Translations under genes and position numbers: made by a program
Shown here: piece after piece, positions 34,701 to 43,985 of the stretch
How positions within the stretch are numbered: position 1 is the stretch's first letter
How the letters are laid out: every line of letters begins with the position of its first letter
Origin: Bradyrhizobium sp. CCGUVB4N
GTDB lineage: Bacteria > Pseudomonadota > Alphaproteobacteria > Rhizobiales > Xanthobacteraceae
Length of the DNA: 64,000 nt
Assembly: GCF_024199945.1 (NCBI RefSeq)
Contig: NZ_JANADP010000001.1
Span: forward strand, 930,001-994,000
Direction: 5' to 3'
The notes under the pieces: generated by a model
Told to the model about the DNA's origin: nothing
Seen by the model: only the letters and a program-made list of their open reading frames with translations
Databases searched by the model: none

Positions 34701-35504
34701 ATGCTCGACACCGCCACGATCGAGCGCCTTGCTGCGCGCCTGGATGAAGCCGAGCGCACCAAGGCGCTGATCCCGATGTTCTCGAAGGATTACCCGGATT
34801 TCAGCATCGCGGATGCCTATGCCGTCCAGCGCGCCTGGACCAAGCTCCAGCTTGGCCGCGGCCGGGTCATCAAGGGCCACAAGATCGGCCTGACCTCGAA
34901 GGCGATGCAGAACGCGGTCGGTATCTCCGAGCCCGATTACGGCGTGCTGTTCGCCGATATGTTCTATGCCGACGCGACGCCGATTCCGTTCGACCGCTTT
35001 CATGCGCCGCGGATCGAGGTCGAGCTCGCCTTCGTGCTGAAGGCGCCGTTGCGCGGGCCGGATTGCACCATCTTCGACGTGCTCAACGCCACCGACTACG
35101 TCACGCCCGCGCTGGAGATCTTGGAGACGCGGATGCATCGGGTCGATCCCGAGACCGGCAAGGCGCGGAAGGTCGTCGACACGATCTCGGACAACGCCGC
35201 CAATGCCGCACTGGTGCTCGGTGGCCGGCCGTTCCGCCCGCTGGATGCCGATTTGCGCTGGATCGGCGCGCTGCTGTTTCGCAATGGCGAGGTCGAGGAG
35301 ACCGGGCTTGCCGCCGGCGTGCTCAACCATCCCGCCAACGGCATCGCCTGGCTCGCCAACCGGCTGGCGCCGCATGACGAGCATCTCGCCGCCGGCGAGG
35401 TCGTGCTGGCGGGCTCGTTCACGCGTCCGGTCGATATCCGCCGCGGCGACACGTTTCATGCCGACTATGGCGCCTTCGGCTCGGTGTCGTGTCAGTTCGT
35501 CTGA
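34701..35504 (+). CDS. 2-oxo-hepta-3-ene-1,7-dioate hydratase-like enzyme (HpaH/MhpD family)
   Basis: A 267-residue hydratase of the MhpD/HpaH family, adding water to 2-hydroxydienoates formed by meta ring cleavage. Recognisable are [38 protein letters not shown] (metal-binding Glu pair) and [12 protein letters not shown]. The length equals E. coli HpaH. It is 3 bp after the FAH gene. The expected aldolase partner (HpaI/HpcH) is not in the operon. Confidence 0.88.
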   Translation: MLDTATIERLAARLDEAERTKALIPMFSKDYPDFSIADAYAVQRAWTKLQLGRGRVIKGHKIGLTSKAMQNAVGISEPDYGVLFADMFYADATPIPFDRFHAPRIEVELAFVLKAPLRGPDCTIFDVLNATDYVTPALEILETRMHRVDPETGKARKVVDTISDNAANAALVLGGRPFRPLDADLRWIGALLFRNGEVEETGLAAGVLNHPANGIAWLANRLAPHDEHLAAGEVVLAGSFTRPVDIRRGDTFHADYGAFGSVSCQFV

Positions 35505-35528
35505 ACCAACAATAAGAGGAAACGCATC

Positions 35529-35921
35529 ATGACAGGCCCAATGCGGCGCAAGAGCATCCATATCGGCAGCTTCAAGCACGCCAATCCGATTCCGAACGCC
35601 TGCCGTATCGGCAATCTCGTGATGTCCGGCGTCATCCTCGGCCGCGACGCGGCCGGCGTGATGCCCGAGAGCCTCGACGCGCAATGCGCCAACATGTTCG
35701 CGCATATGAAGGCGACGGTGGAAGCTGCCGGCGGCACCACGGACGACATCATCAAGATGACGGTGTGGCTGAAGGACCGCTCGCAGCGCGCACCCGTCAA
35801 TGTCGAATGGCTGAAAATGTTTCCGGATGAGCATTCGCGCCCGGCGCGTCACGCGCTGCCGATGGACAATATGGACGGAGGCGCGCTGGTGCAGTGCGAC
35901 TTCTCCGCTGTGATCGACTGA
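35529..35921 (+). CDS. RidA-family protein
   Basis: A 130-residue YjgF/RidA-family protein, probably trimeric. It contains QCANMFAHMKATVEAAGGTTDDIIKMTVWLKDR and a C-terminal RPARHALPMDN. Canonical RidA enamine deaminases carry an Arg near residue 105 (S-R-x-x-V in the class); here the corresponding SRPARHAL retains Arg. In aromatic-degradation operons such members often act as 2-aminomuconate deaminases or assist enamine/imine chemistry (inference). Confidence 0.85.
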   Translation: MTGPMRRKSIHIGSFKHANPIPNACRIGNLVMSGVILGRDAAGVMPESLDAQCANMFAHMKATVEAAGGTTDDIIKMTVWLKDRSQRAPVNVEWLKMFPDEHSRPARHALPMDNMDGGALVQCDFSAVID

Positions 35922-35934
35922 GGGAGTCTTGCGC

Positions 35935-36810
35935 ATGCCGACCTATCTGCCGTTCGATCCGAACCCGCGCCGCCCCGTCAAGGCGCCGCCGCCGAAGACC
36001 GTCGACAGCCAGTTTCACGTGCTCGGTCCCATCGACAAATATCCGGAGCGCCCGGGCGCCGCTTATCGGATGCCGACCGCGACCTGGGAAGCGGCGCTGC
36101 GCGTGCACAAGACGCTCGGCATCGAGCGCGGCATCATCGTGCAGACCACGACATACGGCGCGGACCATTCGGTCGTGCTCGACGGCCTTGCAGCCATGGG
36201 CCCGAACTATCGCGGCTGTGCCAACGCGCTGGTGTTCGCGGAGGCGAACGATGCCTATCTCTCGAAGCTGCATGATGCGGGCGTCCGCGGCGCGCGCTTC
36301 AGTTTCCGGCAGGAGCTCGGCGCGGTGCTGTCGGATGCCGATTTCGCCCGCGCGATTGCGCGCATCCGCGAGCTCGGCTGGTACGTCAAAATCCAGCCGG
36401 AGAAGGACGGCATCGTCTCCAGCGTGGCCAAATACGAAAATCTCGACGTGCCCGTGCTGATCGACCACATGGCGCGGCCGGTGCCCTCGAATGGCAAGGA
36501 CGATCCGAACCTGCGCAAGATGCTGGAGCTGCTCGCGAAGGGCAATTTCTGGGTCATGCTCTCGCTCGGCGAGAAGACCTCGCAAGCCGGTCCTCCCTAC
36601 GATGACGTGATCCCGATCGCGCGCACCTATATCGAAGCCGCCATCGACCGCTGCGTCTGGGCCAGCGATTGGCCGCATCCGGTCTCGGTGAAGCAACCGC
36701 CGAACGATGCCGATCTGCTCGAACTGATGTATCGCTACGCGCCGGACCAGGCCGAGCTGGAGAAGATCCTCGTGCACAATCCGGCGAAGCTGTTCGGGTT
36801 TCCGGATTAG
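35935..36810 (+). CDS. Amidohydrolase-family protein (2-pyrone-4,6-dicarboxylate hydrolase-like)
   Basis: A 291-residue TIM-barrel amidohydrolase of the COG3618/amidohydrolase-2 group. The N-terminal motif is DSQFHVLGP (one His in place of the usual H-x-H), the barrel contains PVLIDHMARP, and the final Asp is in WASDWPHPV. This pattern is shared with LigI-type 2-pyrone-4,6-dicarboxylate lactonases, which work without or with little metal. ATG 35935 follows GGGAG. Last gene of the IclR-linked operon; ends just before an inverted repeat. Confidence 0.85.
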   Translation: MPTYLPFDPNPRRPVKAPPPKTVDSQFHVLGPIDKYPERPGAAYRMPTATWEAALRVHKTLGIERGIIVQTTTYGADHSVVLDGLAAMGPNYRGCANALVFAEANDAYLSKLHDAGVRGARFSFRQELGAVLSDADFARAIARIRELGWYVKIQPEKDGIVSSVAKYENLDVPVLIDHMARPVPSNGKDDPNLRKMLELLAKGNFWVMLSLGEKTSQAGPPYDDVIPIARTYIEAAIDRCVWASDWPHPVSVKQPPNDADLLELMYRYAPDQAELEKILVHNPAKLFGFPD

Positions 36811-36815
36811 TACCT

Positions 36816-36905
36816 CCGTCATTGCGAGGAGCGAAGCGACGAAGCAATCCAGACTGTCTCCACGGAGGCACTCTGGATTGCTTCGCTGCGCTCGCAATGA
36901 CGGCT
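36816..36905. repeat. Inverted repeat (GTCATTGCGAGGAGC family)
   Basis: CCGTCATTGCGAGGAGCGAA (from 36816) and its complementary arm ending at about 36905 form a hairpin containing the GAAGCAATCCAGA/TCTGGATTGCTTC core. This is a well-known intergenic repeat type in Bradyrhizobium-like genomes, here just after the catabolic operon. It may terminate the transcript. Confidence 0.75.
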
Positions 36906-37067
36906 GTGGCCGCGTTAACGCTTCGGTAACACCCAAGACGCTCCGTGGCGCCTTCGTGGCGTAACTGAGTTCTTAACGAATTGCCTCTAATTTGCGCATT
37001 CCCACCTCGTGATGGCCTGCCGCCTGATTCTCGATGGCGCCGTGCCCAGCAACATCGAAGAGGCAGA

Positions 37068-38777
37068 ATGCCGGCTCTCAAGGACCTGTTTTCGCTGCGC
37101 TCGATCGGCGCCAAGCTCGCCCTCATGACCGTGGTCGGTGCGATCTGCATGGCGCTTGTCGCCTCCACCGTGCTGTGGATCGCGCGCAACCAGCTCGTCA
37201 CCGAGCGCATCGAAAAGGCGCATGCCGCCGTCGACATCGTCTGGAATTTGGCCGACGGCTATTACAAGGCCTACAAGGCCGGCCAGATGACCGAGGAGGA
37301 GGCCAAGAAGCGCTTCCTCGAAGCCAACAATTACGTCTGGTACGAAGACCACAGCAACTACGCCTACATCTACGACTACGAGACCGGGTTGTGCGTCTCC
37401 AACCCCGGCATCCCGCAATTCGTCGGCAAGGACATGCGTCCGAACAAGGACGCCAACGGCATGCTGTTCGCGGTCGCGCTGATGGACATCGCGAAGAAGG
37501 GCCAGGGCTCCTTGCGCTATTCGTTCCGCCGCAGCGGCAGCGATCCCACCCCGCTCGACAAGGTCGCTTTCACGCGCGGTTTCGCGCCGTGGAACCTGAT
37601 GATCGGCTCGGCCGAATACATGTCGGAGGTCGACAATTCGTTCTGGTCGATGGTGCAGACGGCCTCGATGGTCATCGCCGTCCTGATGCTGATCTCGATC
37701 ATGATCGCCTGGGCCGTTGGCCGCAGCGTGGTGAAGCCGTTGACCAGCCTGAAGGAACGCATGGCCTCGCTCAGTCAGGGCCAGCTCGACGCGCCGGTCG
37801 CGCATGCCGATCGCCGCGACGAGATCGGCGAGATGGCCCGCACCGTGCAGGTGTTCCGTGACGCCATGATCGAGACCAACCGCATGCGCGAAGAGCAGGT
37901 GGTGGCCGAGAAGCGCCAGGTCGAGACCCGCAAGGTCGACATGAACAAGCTCGCCGATCAGTTCGAGCGCGAGGTCGGCGAGATCATCGAGCTGGTCTCG
38001 GTCGCCGCCGGCCAGCTCGAGACGTCGTCGACGACGCTGTCCAAGACCGCCGACACCGTTTCGCAAGTCTCGAACCGCGCCTCCACGGCGTCGGGCGAGG
38101 CGTCGGCCAACGTGCATTCGGTCGCTGCCGCGAGCGAGGAGCTTGCCTCCTCCATCGGCGAAATCTCCCGCCAGGTCGAGACCTCGGCCAGGATTGCGGG
38201 CGAAGCCGTCAGCCAGGCGCAGAAGACCGATAGCCGCATCAGCGAGCTGTCGCAGGCTGCGAGCCGGATCGGCGACGTCGTCGATCTGATCCAGACCATC
38301 GCCGGCCAGACCAATCTGCTGGCGCTGAACGCGACCATCGAGGCCGCGCGTGCGGGCGAAGCCGGCCGCGGTTTTGCCGTGGTCGCCTCCGAGGTGAAAT
38401 CGCTCGCCGAGCAGACCGCGAAGGCAACCGACGAGATCAGCCAGCAGATCAACGACATCCAATCGGCGACGCGGGATTCGGTCGCGGCGATCAAGGAGAT
38501 TGGCGCGACCATCGGCAAGATCTCGGAGATTTCAGCCGCGATCACGACCTCGGTCGAACAGCAGGGGGCGGCGACGCAGGAGATTTCCCGCAACGTGCAG
38601 CGCGCCGCCGCGGGCACCTCGCAGGTCGAGACCAGCATCGCCGACGTCCAGCGCGGCGCCTCCGAGACCGGCGGTGCCTCCGCCCAGGTGCAGTCGGCTG
38701 CGCAATCGCTCGCCAATGAAAGCACCCGCCTCAAGCGCGGCGTCGCCAGCTTCATGAATTCGATCAGGGCGGCGTAA
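37068..38777 (+). CDS. Methyl-accepting chemotaxis protein with single-Cache sensor
   Basis: A 569-residue chemoreceptor. TM1 is near residues 10-36, a periplasmic single Cache (sCache_2-type) domain spans about 40-190 ([22 protein letters not shown] ... [13 protein letters not shown]), TM2 near 194-215 and HAMP about 216-270. The signalling hairpin with [18 protein letters not shown] lies near residue 415. sCache_2 domains commonly bind small organic acids. Start 37068 is chosen because it places a short cytoplasmic segment before TM1 and follows GAAGAGG. No neighbouring che genes. Confidence 0.92.
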   Translation: MPALKDLFSLRSIGAKLALMTVVGAICMALVASTVLWIARNQLVTERIEKAHAAVDIVWNLADGYYKAYKAGQMTEEEAKKRFLEANNYVWYEDHSNYAYIYDYETGLCVSNPGIPQFVGKDMRPNKDANGMLFAVALMDIAKKGQGSLRYSFRRSGSDPTPLDKVAFTRGFAPWNLMIGSAEYMSEVDNSFWSMVQTASMVIAVLMLISIMIAWAVGRSVVKPLTSLKERMASLSQGQLDAPVAHADRRDEIGEMARTVQVFRDAMIETNRMREEQVVAEKRQVETRKVDMNKLADQFEREVGEIIELVSVAAGQLETSSTTLSKTADTVSQVSNRASTASGEASANVHSVAAASEELASSIGEISRQVETSARIAGEAVSQAQKTDSRISELSQAASRIGDVVDLIQTIAGQTNLLALNATIEAARAGEAGRGFAVVASEVKSLAEQTAKATDEISQQINDIQSATRDSVAAIKEIGATIGKISEISAAITTSVEQQGAATQEISRNVQRAAAGTSQVETSIADVQRGASETGGASAQVQSAAQSLANESTRLKRGVASFMNSIRAA

Positions 38778-38794
38778 GCGGCGCTCTCTTGCGG

Positions 38795-38904
38795 CCATCC
38801 TTCGAGACGCCCGCTTGCGCGGGCTCCTCAGGATGAGGTCCTGTATTGCTGTTAGACCCTCATGGTGAGGAGCCCGCCAACGGCGGGCGTCTCGAGCCAT
38901 GCAG
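38795..38904. repeat. Inverted repeat between convergent genes
   Basis: Arms containing GAGACGCCCGCTTGCGCGGG (38805-38824) and the near-complement GCCCGCCAACGGCGGGCGTC region (38872-38891) plus flanking CATCC/CTCAGGATGAGG sequence make a long interrupted palindrome. It separates the chemoreceptor from the convergent monooxygenase gene and probably terminates both. Confidence 0.7.
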
Positions 38905-38915
38905 GCCGAGCTGCG

Positions 38916-39959
38916 TCACACCGCCCTGCGCCCCGCCAGCCGATCCCGCACCTCGGCCGCGATCTCGAACGAGCGCAGCCGCGCGGTGTGATCGTAGATC
39001 TGGCCCGTGGTCATCAGCTCGTCGGCCGCGGTGTCGGCGATCAGCGCCTTCAGCTTCTCTTCGACCATCGCCGGCGTGCCGACCGCGGAGATCGCCAGCG
39101 ACTGCGCGACGCCGGCCTTCTCGGCCGGCGACCACAGCGCGTCCATGTCGTCGACCGGCGGCGGCAGCTGGCCGGGCGTGCCGCGGCGCAGATTGATGAA
39201 CTGCTGCTGCAGCGAGGTGAACATGCGTTGCGCCTCGCCGTCGCTGTCGGCGGCGAACACATTGACGCCGACCATTGCATAGGGTTTTTCCAACTGCGCC
39301 GAAGGCTCGAACCGCGCGCGGTACTCGCGCAGTGCCGGCATCATCATCTGTGGCGCGAAGTGCGAGGCGAAGGCGAAGGGCAGCCCGAGCATGGCCGCAA
39401 GCTGTGCGCCGAACATGCTGGAGCCGAGGATCCACAGCGGCACCTTCGTCCCCATGCCGGGCACGGCGCGGATCGCCTGGTTCGGCTGCACGTCGCCGAG
39501 CAGCGCCTGCAATTCCAGCACGTCATGCGGAAAATTCTCGGCCGCCGTCGCAAGATCGCGCCGCATCGCCCGCGCCGTGAACTGGTCGGTGCCAGGCGCG
39601 CGCCCGAGGCCGAGATCGATCCGTCCCGGATAGAGCGACTCCAGCGTGCCGAACTGCTCGGCGATCACCAGCGGCGAATGGTTCGGCAGCATCACGCCGC
39701 CCGATCCGACGCGGATCGTCCTGGTTCCGCCCGCGACATGCCCGATCACCACGGATGTTGCCGCACTCGCGATCCCCGTCATGTTGTGGTGCTCGGCCAG
39801 CCAGAACCGCTTGAAGCCCCATTTCTCCGCATGCTGGGCGAGATCGAGCGAATTGCGAAAGGCTTGCGTGGCGTCGGAACCCTGCTTGATGGGAGCGAGG
39901 TCGAGCACGGAGAAGGGAATCATGGGGAAGGTACCGGGGGTGGAAGGCTGCGATGACAT
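38916..39959 (-). CDS. LLM-class flavin-dependent oxidoreductase (luciferase-like)
   Basis: A 347-residue bacterial-luciferase-family protein (YhbW-like subgroup): [44 protein letters not shown] at the N terminus (motif WLAEHHN), [23 protein letters not shown] and [10 protein letters not shown]. Such enzymes use FMNH2 and oxygen, but the YhbW-like subgroup has few known substrates. An internal ATG twelve codons in (39923) is an equally plausible start. It stands alone between two repeats. Confidence 0.88.
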   Translation of the reverse strand: MSSQPSTPGTFPMIPFSVLDLAPIKQGSDATQAFRNSLDLAQHAEKWGFKRFWLAEHHNMTGIASAATSVVIGHVAGGTRTIRVGSGGVMLPNHSPLVIAEQFGTLESLYPGRIDLGLGRAPGTDQFTARAMRRDLATAAENFPHDVLELQALLGDVQPNQAIRAVPGMGTKVPLWILGSSMFGAQLAAMLGLPFAFASHFAPQMMMPALREYRARFEPSAQLEKPYAMVGVNVFAADSDGEAQRMFTSLQQQFINLRRGTPGQLPPPVDDMDALWSPAEKAGVAQSLAISAVGTPAMVEEKLKALIADTAADELMTTGQIYDHTARLRSFEIAAEVRDRLAGRRAV

Positions 39960-39971
39960 GTAATGTCACCG

Positions 39972-40056
39972 CGTAGGATGGGTAGAGCGCAGCGAAACCA
40001 TCATGTACCGTCGGGCAAGGTCTCGATGGGTTTCGCTTCGCTCTACCCATCCTACG
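39972..40056. repeat. Inverted repeat (CGTAGGATGGGTAGAGCG family), complete copy
   Basis: CGTAGGATGGGTAGAGCGCA (from 39972) pairs with a right arm that ends CGCTCTACCCATCCTACG at 40056; the whole folds as an approximately 30-bp stem with a short divergent loop. Related partial copies lie at 42159 and 43194. It lies between divergent genes, so promoter effects are possible. Confidence 0.8.
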
Positions 40057-40181
40057 AAGCTGGCCCGCACCCCGTTCACAACCCTGTTATTGCGACCCAT
40101 GGCGCCCTTCGTCGCAACTGGGCGTTTCGCGCCTGTTGTTGTACCCTCCATGCAACGCCACCGTCGCCAGGAGGACCTGAC

Positions 40182-40685
40182 ATGACCATCGTCGTACTCA
40201 GCCGCCGCAACCTCCTCGCGGCCGGCGGTTCCGTCCTCGCAACCGGCGTTTTGACAGCCGGAGTTTCCGGCCTCCTGTTGCCTGCCCGTGCGGACGGCCT
40301 CGCACCCACCGAATCGATGACGGGCGGGGCGAACAATTACCGCAAGGGCGCGGCGATCGTGGATCGGATCGGCAAAGGCGGCTTCTGGATGAGCGGCACC
40401 GTGCGCCGTGCCGGCGACGGTGCGCCGCTGGCCGGTCAGCGCATCCAGATCTGGGCGCACACGGTCGAAGGCCAGGAGCACGAGCCGCAGAGTCACGGCG
40501 CCACGCTCACCGACAAGGATGGCGCGTTCCGGCTCGAGATGCCGCAGATCATTCCGATCTTCGGCCAGCCGCACGGCCACCTCGCCTATGACAGCGGTGA
40601 GTTCAAGACCGTCTTTCTGCGGCCGATCATGCGGAGCGCCAAGGACACCAGCCTCGAGGCGCATTTCGTGCTTCAGCCGGCCTGA
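40182..40685 (+). CDS. Tat-exported intradiol dioxygenase-like beta-sandwich protein
   Basis: A 167-residue protein with a twin-arginine signal (SRRNLLAAGG, R8 R9, then a hydrophobic stretch ending PARA). The mature part follows the intradiol dioxygenase C-terminal fold: PLAGQRIQIWAHT, TLTDKDGAFRLEM and QPHGHLAYDSGEFKTVFLRP. The H-x-H pair of iron ligands (HGH) is kept, but the two tyrosine ligands usual in catechol and protocatechuate dioxygenases are not evident, so ordinary intradiol chemistry is doubtful. AGGAGG precedes the ATG. Operon with a haem-type membrane protein. Confidence 0.75.
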   Translation: MTIVVLSRRNLLAAGGSVLATGVLTAGVSGLLLPARADGLAPTESMTGGANNYRKGAAIVDRIGKGGFWMSGTVRRAGDGAPLAGQRIQIWAHTVEGQEHEPQSHGATLTDKDGAFRLEMPQIIPIFGQPHGHLAYDSGEFKTVFLRPIMRSAKDTSLEAHFVLQPA

Positions 40686-40696
40686 TCGCGTTGCAG

Positions 40697-41326
40697 ATGA
40701 AGGGGTGGAGATCGGCCCGGGTGCCACTGATCTGGGCCGCCCTTGCCGTGGCCATCGGCGTGCCGATCGCGCTCGCAGCGACAAGCGAACAGCTCGCATG
40801 GCGCGGCCCGGTCTACATCCTCGCTGGATTCGCAGGCATCGTTGCCCTCGCTCTGGTGCTGGTTCAGCCGCTGCTGATCGGCGGATATCTGCCGGGCCTG
40901 TCGGCCTATCGCGGACGGCGTGCGCATCACTGGATCGGCGGCGCACTTGCTCTGGCGGTGGTGATCCATGTCGCCGGCCTCTGGATCACCAGCCCGCCCG
41001 ACATGATCGACGCGCTCACCTTCTCGTCGCCGACGCCGTTCTCCCCCTTCGGCGTGGTCGCGATGTGGGCCATCTTCGCCGTCGCGTTGTTGGCATCATT
41101 GCGTCGGCGGTTGGGATTGCGGCTGCGCACCTGGCGCATCCTCCATCTGCCACTCGCGATCGTCATCGTGATCGCAGGCATCGTCCATTGCCTGCTGATC
41201 GAGGGGACGATGGAGACCATCTCGAAGGCGGCGTTGTGTGCACTTGTGCTCGCGGCAACCGTGAAAGTCATGGCTGATCTCTGGCGGAAGCGGACGCTGC
41301 GTGGCGAGAGCGCCGTGCGGCAGTGA
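40697..41326 (+). CDS. Ferric reductase-like transmembrane protein
   Basis: A 209-residue protein with about six helices. Two His pairs spaced as in NOX/FRE haem-b proteins (HHWIGGALALAVVIH and HLPLAIVIVIAGIVH) suggest two bis-His haems; no NAD or FAD domain is attached. MsrQ (YedZ) of methionine sulfoxide repair has the same layout and works with a Tat-exported partner, and here the upstream gene encodes a Tat protein 11 bp away. The pair may therefore be an electron-transfer couple (inference). No strong Shine-Dalgarno; a TTG two codons upstream is possible. Confidence 0.8.
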   Translation: MKGWRSARVPLIWAALAVAIGVPIALAATSEQLAWRGPVYILAGFAGIVALALVLVQPLLIGGYLPGLSAYRGRRAHHWIGGALALAVVIHVAGLWITSPPDMIDALTFSSPTPFSPFGVVAMWAIFAVALLASLRRRLGLRLRTWRILHLPLAIVIVIAGIVHCLLIEGTMETISKAALCALVLAATVKVMADLWRKRTLRGESAVRQ

Positions 41327-41439
41327 AGGATCGCGCCGATTCCGGGCTGCGCCGCTGCCACGGATCGTCCGATCGGACGATGCGCAACCCGTCCGCTGCT
41401 CTGCTTGCCGCGAATTCCGGTGAGGCATATCTTCGCGCG

Positions 41440-41916
41440 ATGACCGTCAGTGCTCCCGATCTGAAAGCATTCCTGCTCGCGACGCCGTTCTTCGGCGGTC
41501 TGTCGGACGCGAGCCTCGACCTCCTGATCTCGATGCTGGTCGAATGCCGCTTTGATGCCGGCGCAACCGTCGTGGCGGAAGGCGAGCCGGGACGCTCGAT
41601 GTTCATCGTCAAATCCGGCCGCCTGGCGGTGACCAAGCGGACGAACTCAGGGCACGTCGTCCCGATTTCCGCTCTGGAGCCCGGCGACTTCTTCGGTGAA
41701 ATGACGCTGATCGAAATGCAAAACCGCTCCGCCACGGTGGTCGCGGAGTCGCCGACGGTGCTCTACGAGCTGACGGCTCCAAAACTCTACGCCTGCTACA
41801 AGGCCGACATCCACGCCTACGTGATCGTCCTGCAGAACATCAATCGCGAGCTGTGCCGCCGGCTACGCCGCTCGGATGATCGGTTCGCGGGGCATCAAAT
41901 GGGCGAAGACAATTGA
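41440..41916 (+). CDS. Single-domain cyclic nucleotide-binding protein
   Basis: A 158-residue protein consisting of one CAP/cNMP-binding domain: FFGGLSDASLDLLISMLVE, GEPGRSMFIVKSGRLAV and the phosphate-binding cassette PGDFFGEMTLIEMQNRSATVVAE. No DNA-binding HTH follows, so it probably senses cAMP or cGMP and acts on a partner rather than as a Crp-type regulator. The start is uncertain: ATG 41440 keeps the whole domain, while ATG 41380 or a GTG at 41323, overlapping the ferric-reductase-like gene, would add residues and make it operonic. Confidence 0.75.
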   Translation: MTVSAPDLKAFLLATPFFGGLSDASLDLLISMLVECRFDAGATVVAEGEPGRSMFIVKSGRLAVTKRTNSGHVVPISALEPGDFFGEMTLIEMQNRSATVVAESPTVLYELTAPKLYACYKADIHAYVIVLQNINRELCRRLRRSDDRFAGHQMGEDN

Positions 41917-42158
41917 TCCCTGCGTAGGATCGGCACGCCGGTCCGGCTACAGCAGCGCCAATGAGTGCAGCGAGTTTCGATGAAAACCGAAGGCAATCAA
42001 GCCGGAGAGAAGCAGCGCAGTCCCAGTCACGATCAGGCAACACGCAATCACTATTGGAGCCTCTGGTTCGTCGTCGATGACCAAGACGATAATAGATAAA
42101 ATTTTACCGACAATGGAAAGGAAGAATTAACCTTACCTGCGCGGCCCGGCAGGCAGTG

Positions 42159-42255
42159 CGTAGGATGGGTAGAGCGGCTCGTCCGCCGTAGCTCGAAGAG
42201 CGAAGGCGGAAGCGAAATCCATCATCTCTCATCACGGAGCGAGCCATCGATGGGC
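42159..42255. repeat. Degenerate CGTAGGATGGGTAGAGCG-family repeat in a gene-free interval
   Basis: The left arm CGTAGGATGGGTAGAGCG is intact (42159-42176), while the right arm is diverged. It lies in the 364-bp interval 41917-42280, which otherwise shows no gene or RNA I can support and contains an AT-rich stretch around 42080-42130. Confidence 0.55.
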
Positions 42256-42280
42256 TTCCCTTCACCCTCTCCAAGGGCAT

Positions 42281-43153
42281 TTATTGGTTCAGTTCGGTCG
42301 CAAGGAAGTCGTGCATGTCCTGGACTGAGCGCGACGCAGCGTTGGCATCGTATTTGAGCCAGTGGCCGAACAGCCGCATTCCCTCGTTGAGGTCGGGGGC
42401 ATCGAAGGCGTGATAGGCTCCGGGATAGATCACCAGCTTGACGCGCGCTCCCTGGCCCGCGCGCCGTTCCATCCAGAGTTCACAATCCCTGGTCGGGCTC
42501 CAGTCGTCGAGGTCGCCGATCAGGATTGCTGCTGGAATCGTCAACCGGTCGGCGGCCAGGGCGCATAGGGGGTAGTAGGCCACGGCGGCCCTGAACTTCA
42601 GCCCATCCGGAACGGCAAAATAATCGACCGAGCGGGGCGAGGCCAATTGCAGCGCGACGATGCCGCCCTGCGATGATCCAACGACAACAATCCGCTTCGG
42701 ATCGACGTAAGGAAGCTTCGCAAGATAGCTCAGTGCGCCCAGCGCGTCCCTTTGTCGGGCAAGCAACACGCCTTGCCGGACAACCGTCTGCGCATCACAA
42801 GCGTGTTCGATGCCGCGGGTCGTAAAGCTGTCAACGCTGAGCGAGACGTAGCTCCAGCCTGTGAAGAGCTCGGCCATCCGCGTGCGGGTCTTTTCCAGCA
42901 GTCCGGCGCAGCCGTGGAGATAGACGACCGCAGGGAAGGGGCCGGGTCCCTCAGGTCTGGAGAGGTAGCCTTCGATCGCATCGGAAGTGTTGGCCGGCGT
43001 TTCGCCGCGCTCGCGCGCCCGCTGCTGCTGGATTTGCCCCATGATGACGGGCGCATTGTCGAACTTCACCAGATCGCCGGCCGAAGCGACGGTTTGAATC
43101 TCGAACGTCGCGAGAATCGTCAGGATGAGACGTGTGATAATCCCACTACGCAC
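42281..43153 (-). CDS. Exported dienelactone hydrolase-family protein
   Basis: A 290-residue alpha/beta hydrolase with an N-terminal signal segment (RLILTILATFEIQTVASA). Oxyanion and nucleophile motifs are VVYLHGCAGL and VVGSSQGG; the acid and base are likely in GDLDDWSP and GAYHAFDAPD, as in dienelactone hydrolases. The start is placed at GTG 43153 with GGGAG 8 nt upstream; an earlier ATG would incorporate intergenic repeat sequence into the protein. Substrate unknown; no partner genes. Confidence 0.8.
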   Translation of the reverse strand: MRSGIITRLILTILATFEIQTVASAGDLVKFDNAPVIMGQIQQQRARERGETPANTSDAIEGYLSRPEGPGPFPAVVYLHGCAGLLEKTRTRMAELFTGWSYVSLSVDSFTTRGIEHACDAQTVVRQGVLLARQRDALGALSYLAKLPYVDPKRIVVVGSSQGGIVALQLASPRSVDYFAVPDGLKFRAAVAYYPLCALAADRLTIPAAILIGDLDDWSPTRDCELWMERRAGQGARVKLVIYPGAYHAFDAPDLNEGMRLFGHWLKYDANAASRSVQDMHDFLATELNQ

Positions 43154-43193
43154 GTTTTGGCTCCCGTGGCACGCCGGCGCGCTGAGCCCGCGT

Positions 43194-43225
43194 AGGATGG
43201 GTAGAGCGTAGCGAAACCTATCGCG
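43194..43225. repeat. Solo left arm of the CGTAGGATGGGTAGAGCG repeat
   Basis: CGTAGGATGGGTAGAGCG plus TAGCGAAACC matches the left arm of the full element at 39972 but no right arm follows. It lies 40 bp upstream of the dienelactone-hydrolase-like gene. Confidence 0.6.
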
Positions 43226-43249
43226 GTCTTGAAGGGGCATCGATGCCTG

Positions 43250-43985
43250 TCGCGGCGCTCAACGAATCGTGCAGATGGCGACAGATATCCCGTCGGGCAA
43301 AACACCAGCCTCCCGCCAAACTCCCGTCAATCCCTTTCCCTAAAAATATTCCACTTTACCGAAATTCGGAATTGCGTCATTCTCTCTGCATCCCGGCCCG
43401 AGGAGAGGGGCGATCGTACGTCGTCACGAACGTGGGTTGGGGAAGCGGTGGACGCGGCAGCGCCGGCGCGGATGTGAGGGCAGGGCGGGCGGAGGATTGA
43501 GCCGACCCCCGTGAGCCCGTCGCAAGCCGTGTCGTACGAACGGCGCCTGTATCCGAAGACGCTCTGGGCCGAAGCCGGGCTTGTCCGGCGAAGCCCGCAG
43601 GGCGGAAACGGAATCGCTGCGTACGGCCAAACCGTGTGGTCTCGGCTGTCGTTGCTACAGCCAAGCTTTCGCGAGGATGCTTCGCCCCAACCGGGCGCGC
43701 TGCGTCACCTCTCGCGAAGTGACGGTGACAACTCAGAACTCGTCGCCGGGGAGAGCGCGGCATACGCCGTCAAACCACTGCGCAGGGAAGGCCGAGTGTT
43801 CGGCGTCACCTGTATGCTGCTGTGCGGTCTCCTTGCGCTACACTTTCGCGCAGCGGACCGCGGGTGCCCGTCGGCACCCGGTCTTCCCTGCGCCCTCTTC
43901 AGAAGAGGAGGGCAACGGAAACGAGCAAAACTCGGGCGCTGGATGCCGCGAGAATGTTGATTCATGCGCATTTCGAGAGATGGAA
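43250..43985. other. Approximately 740-bp gene-free block upstream of tRNA-Thr
   Basis: Several overlapping reading frames run through this interval on both strands, but none has family resemblance, a consistent Shine-Dalgarno or normal composition. I therefore call it non-coding. It contains a hairpin (GACCGCGGGTGCC near 43857 with GGCACCCGGTC about 43874) and an Arg/Pro-rich conceptual translation of the kind produced by GC-rich repeats. It could be a dispersed repeat or structured RNA, which only a genome-wide search can tell. Confidence 0.4.

Noticed and set aside
33660..35936. 758-codon frame opposite the flavin reductase, FAH, hydratase and RidA genes
   Set aside because: All four plus-strand genes have clear family motifs and operon spacing; the antisense product is low-complexity.
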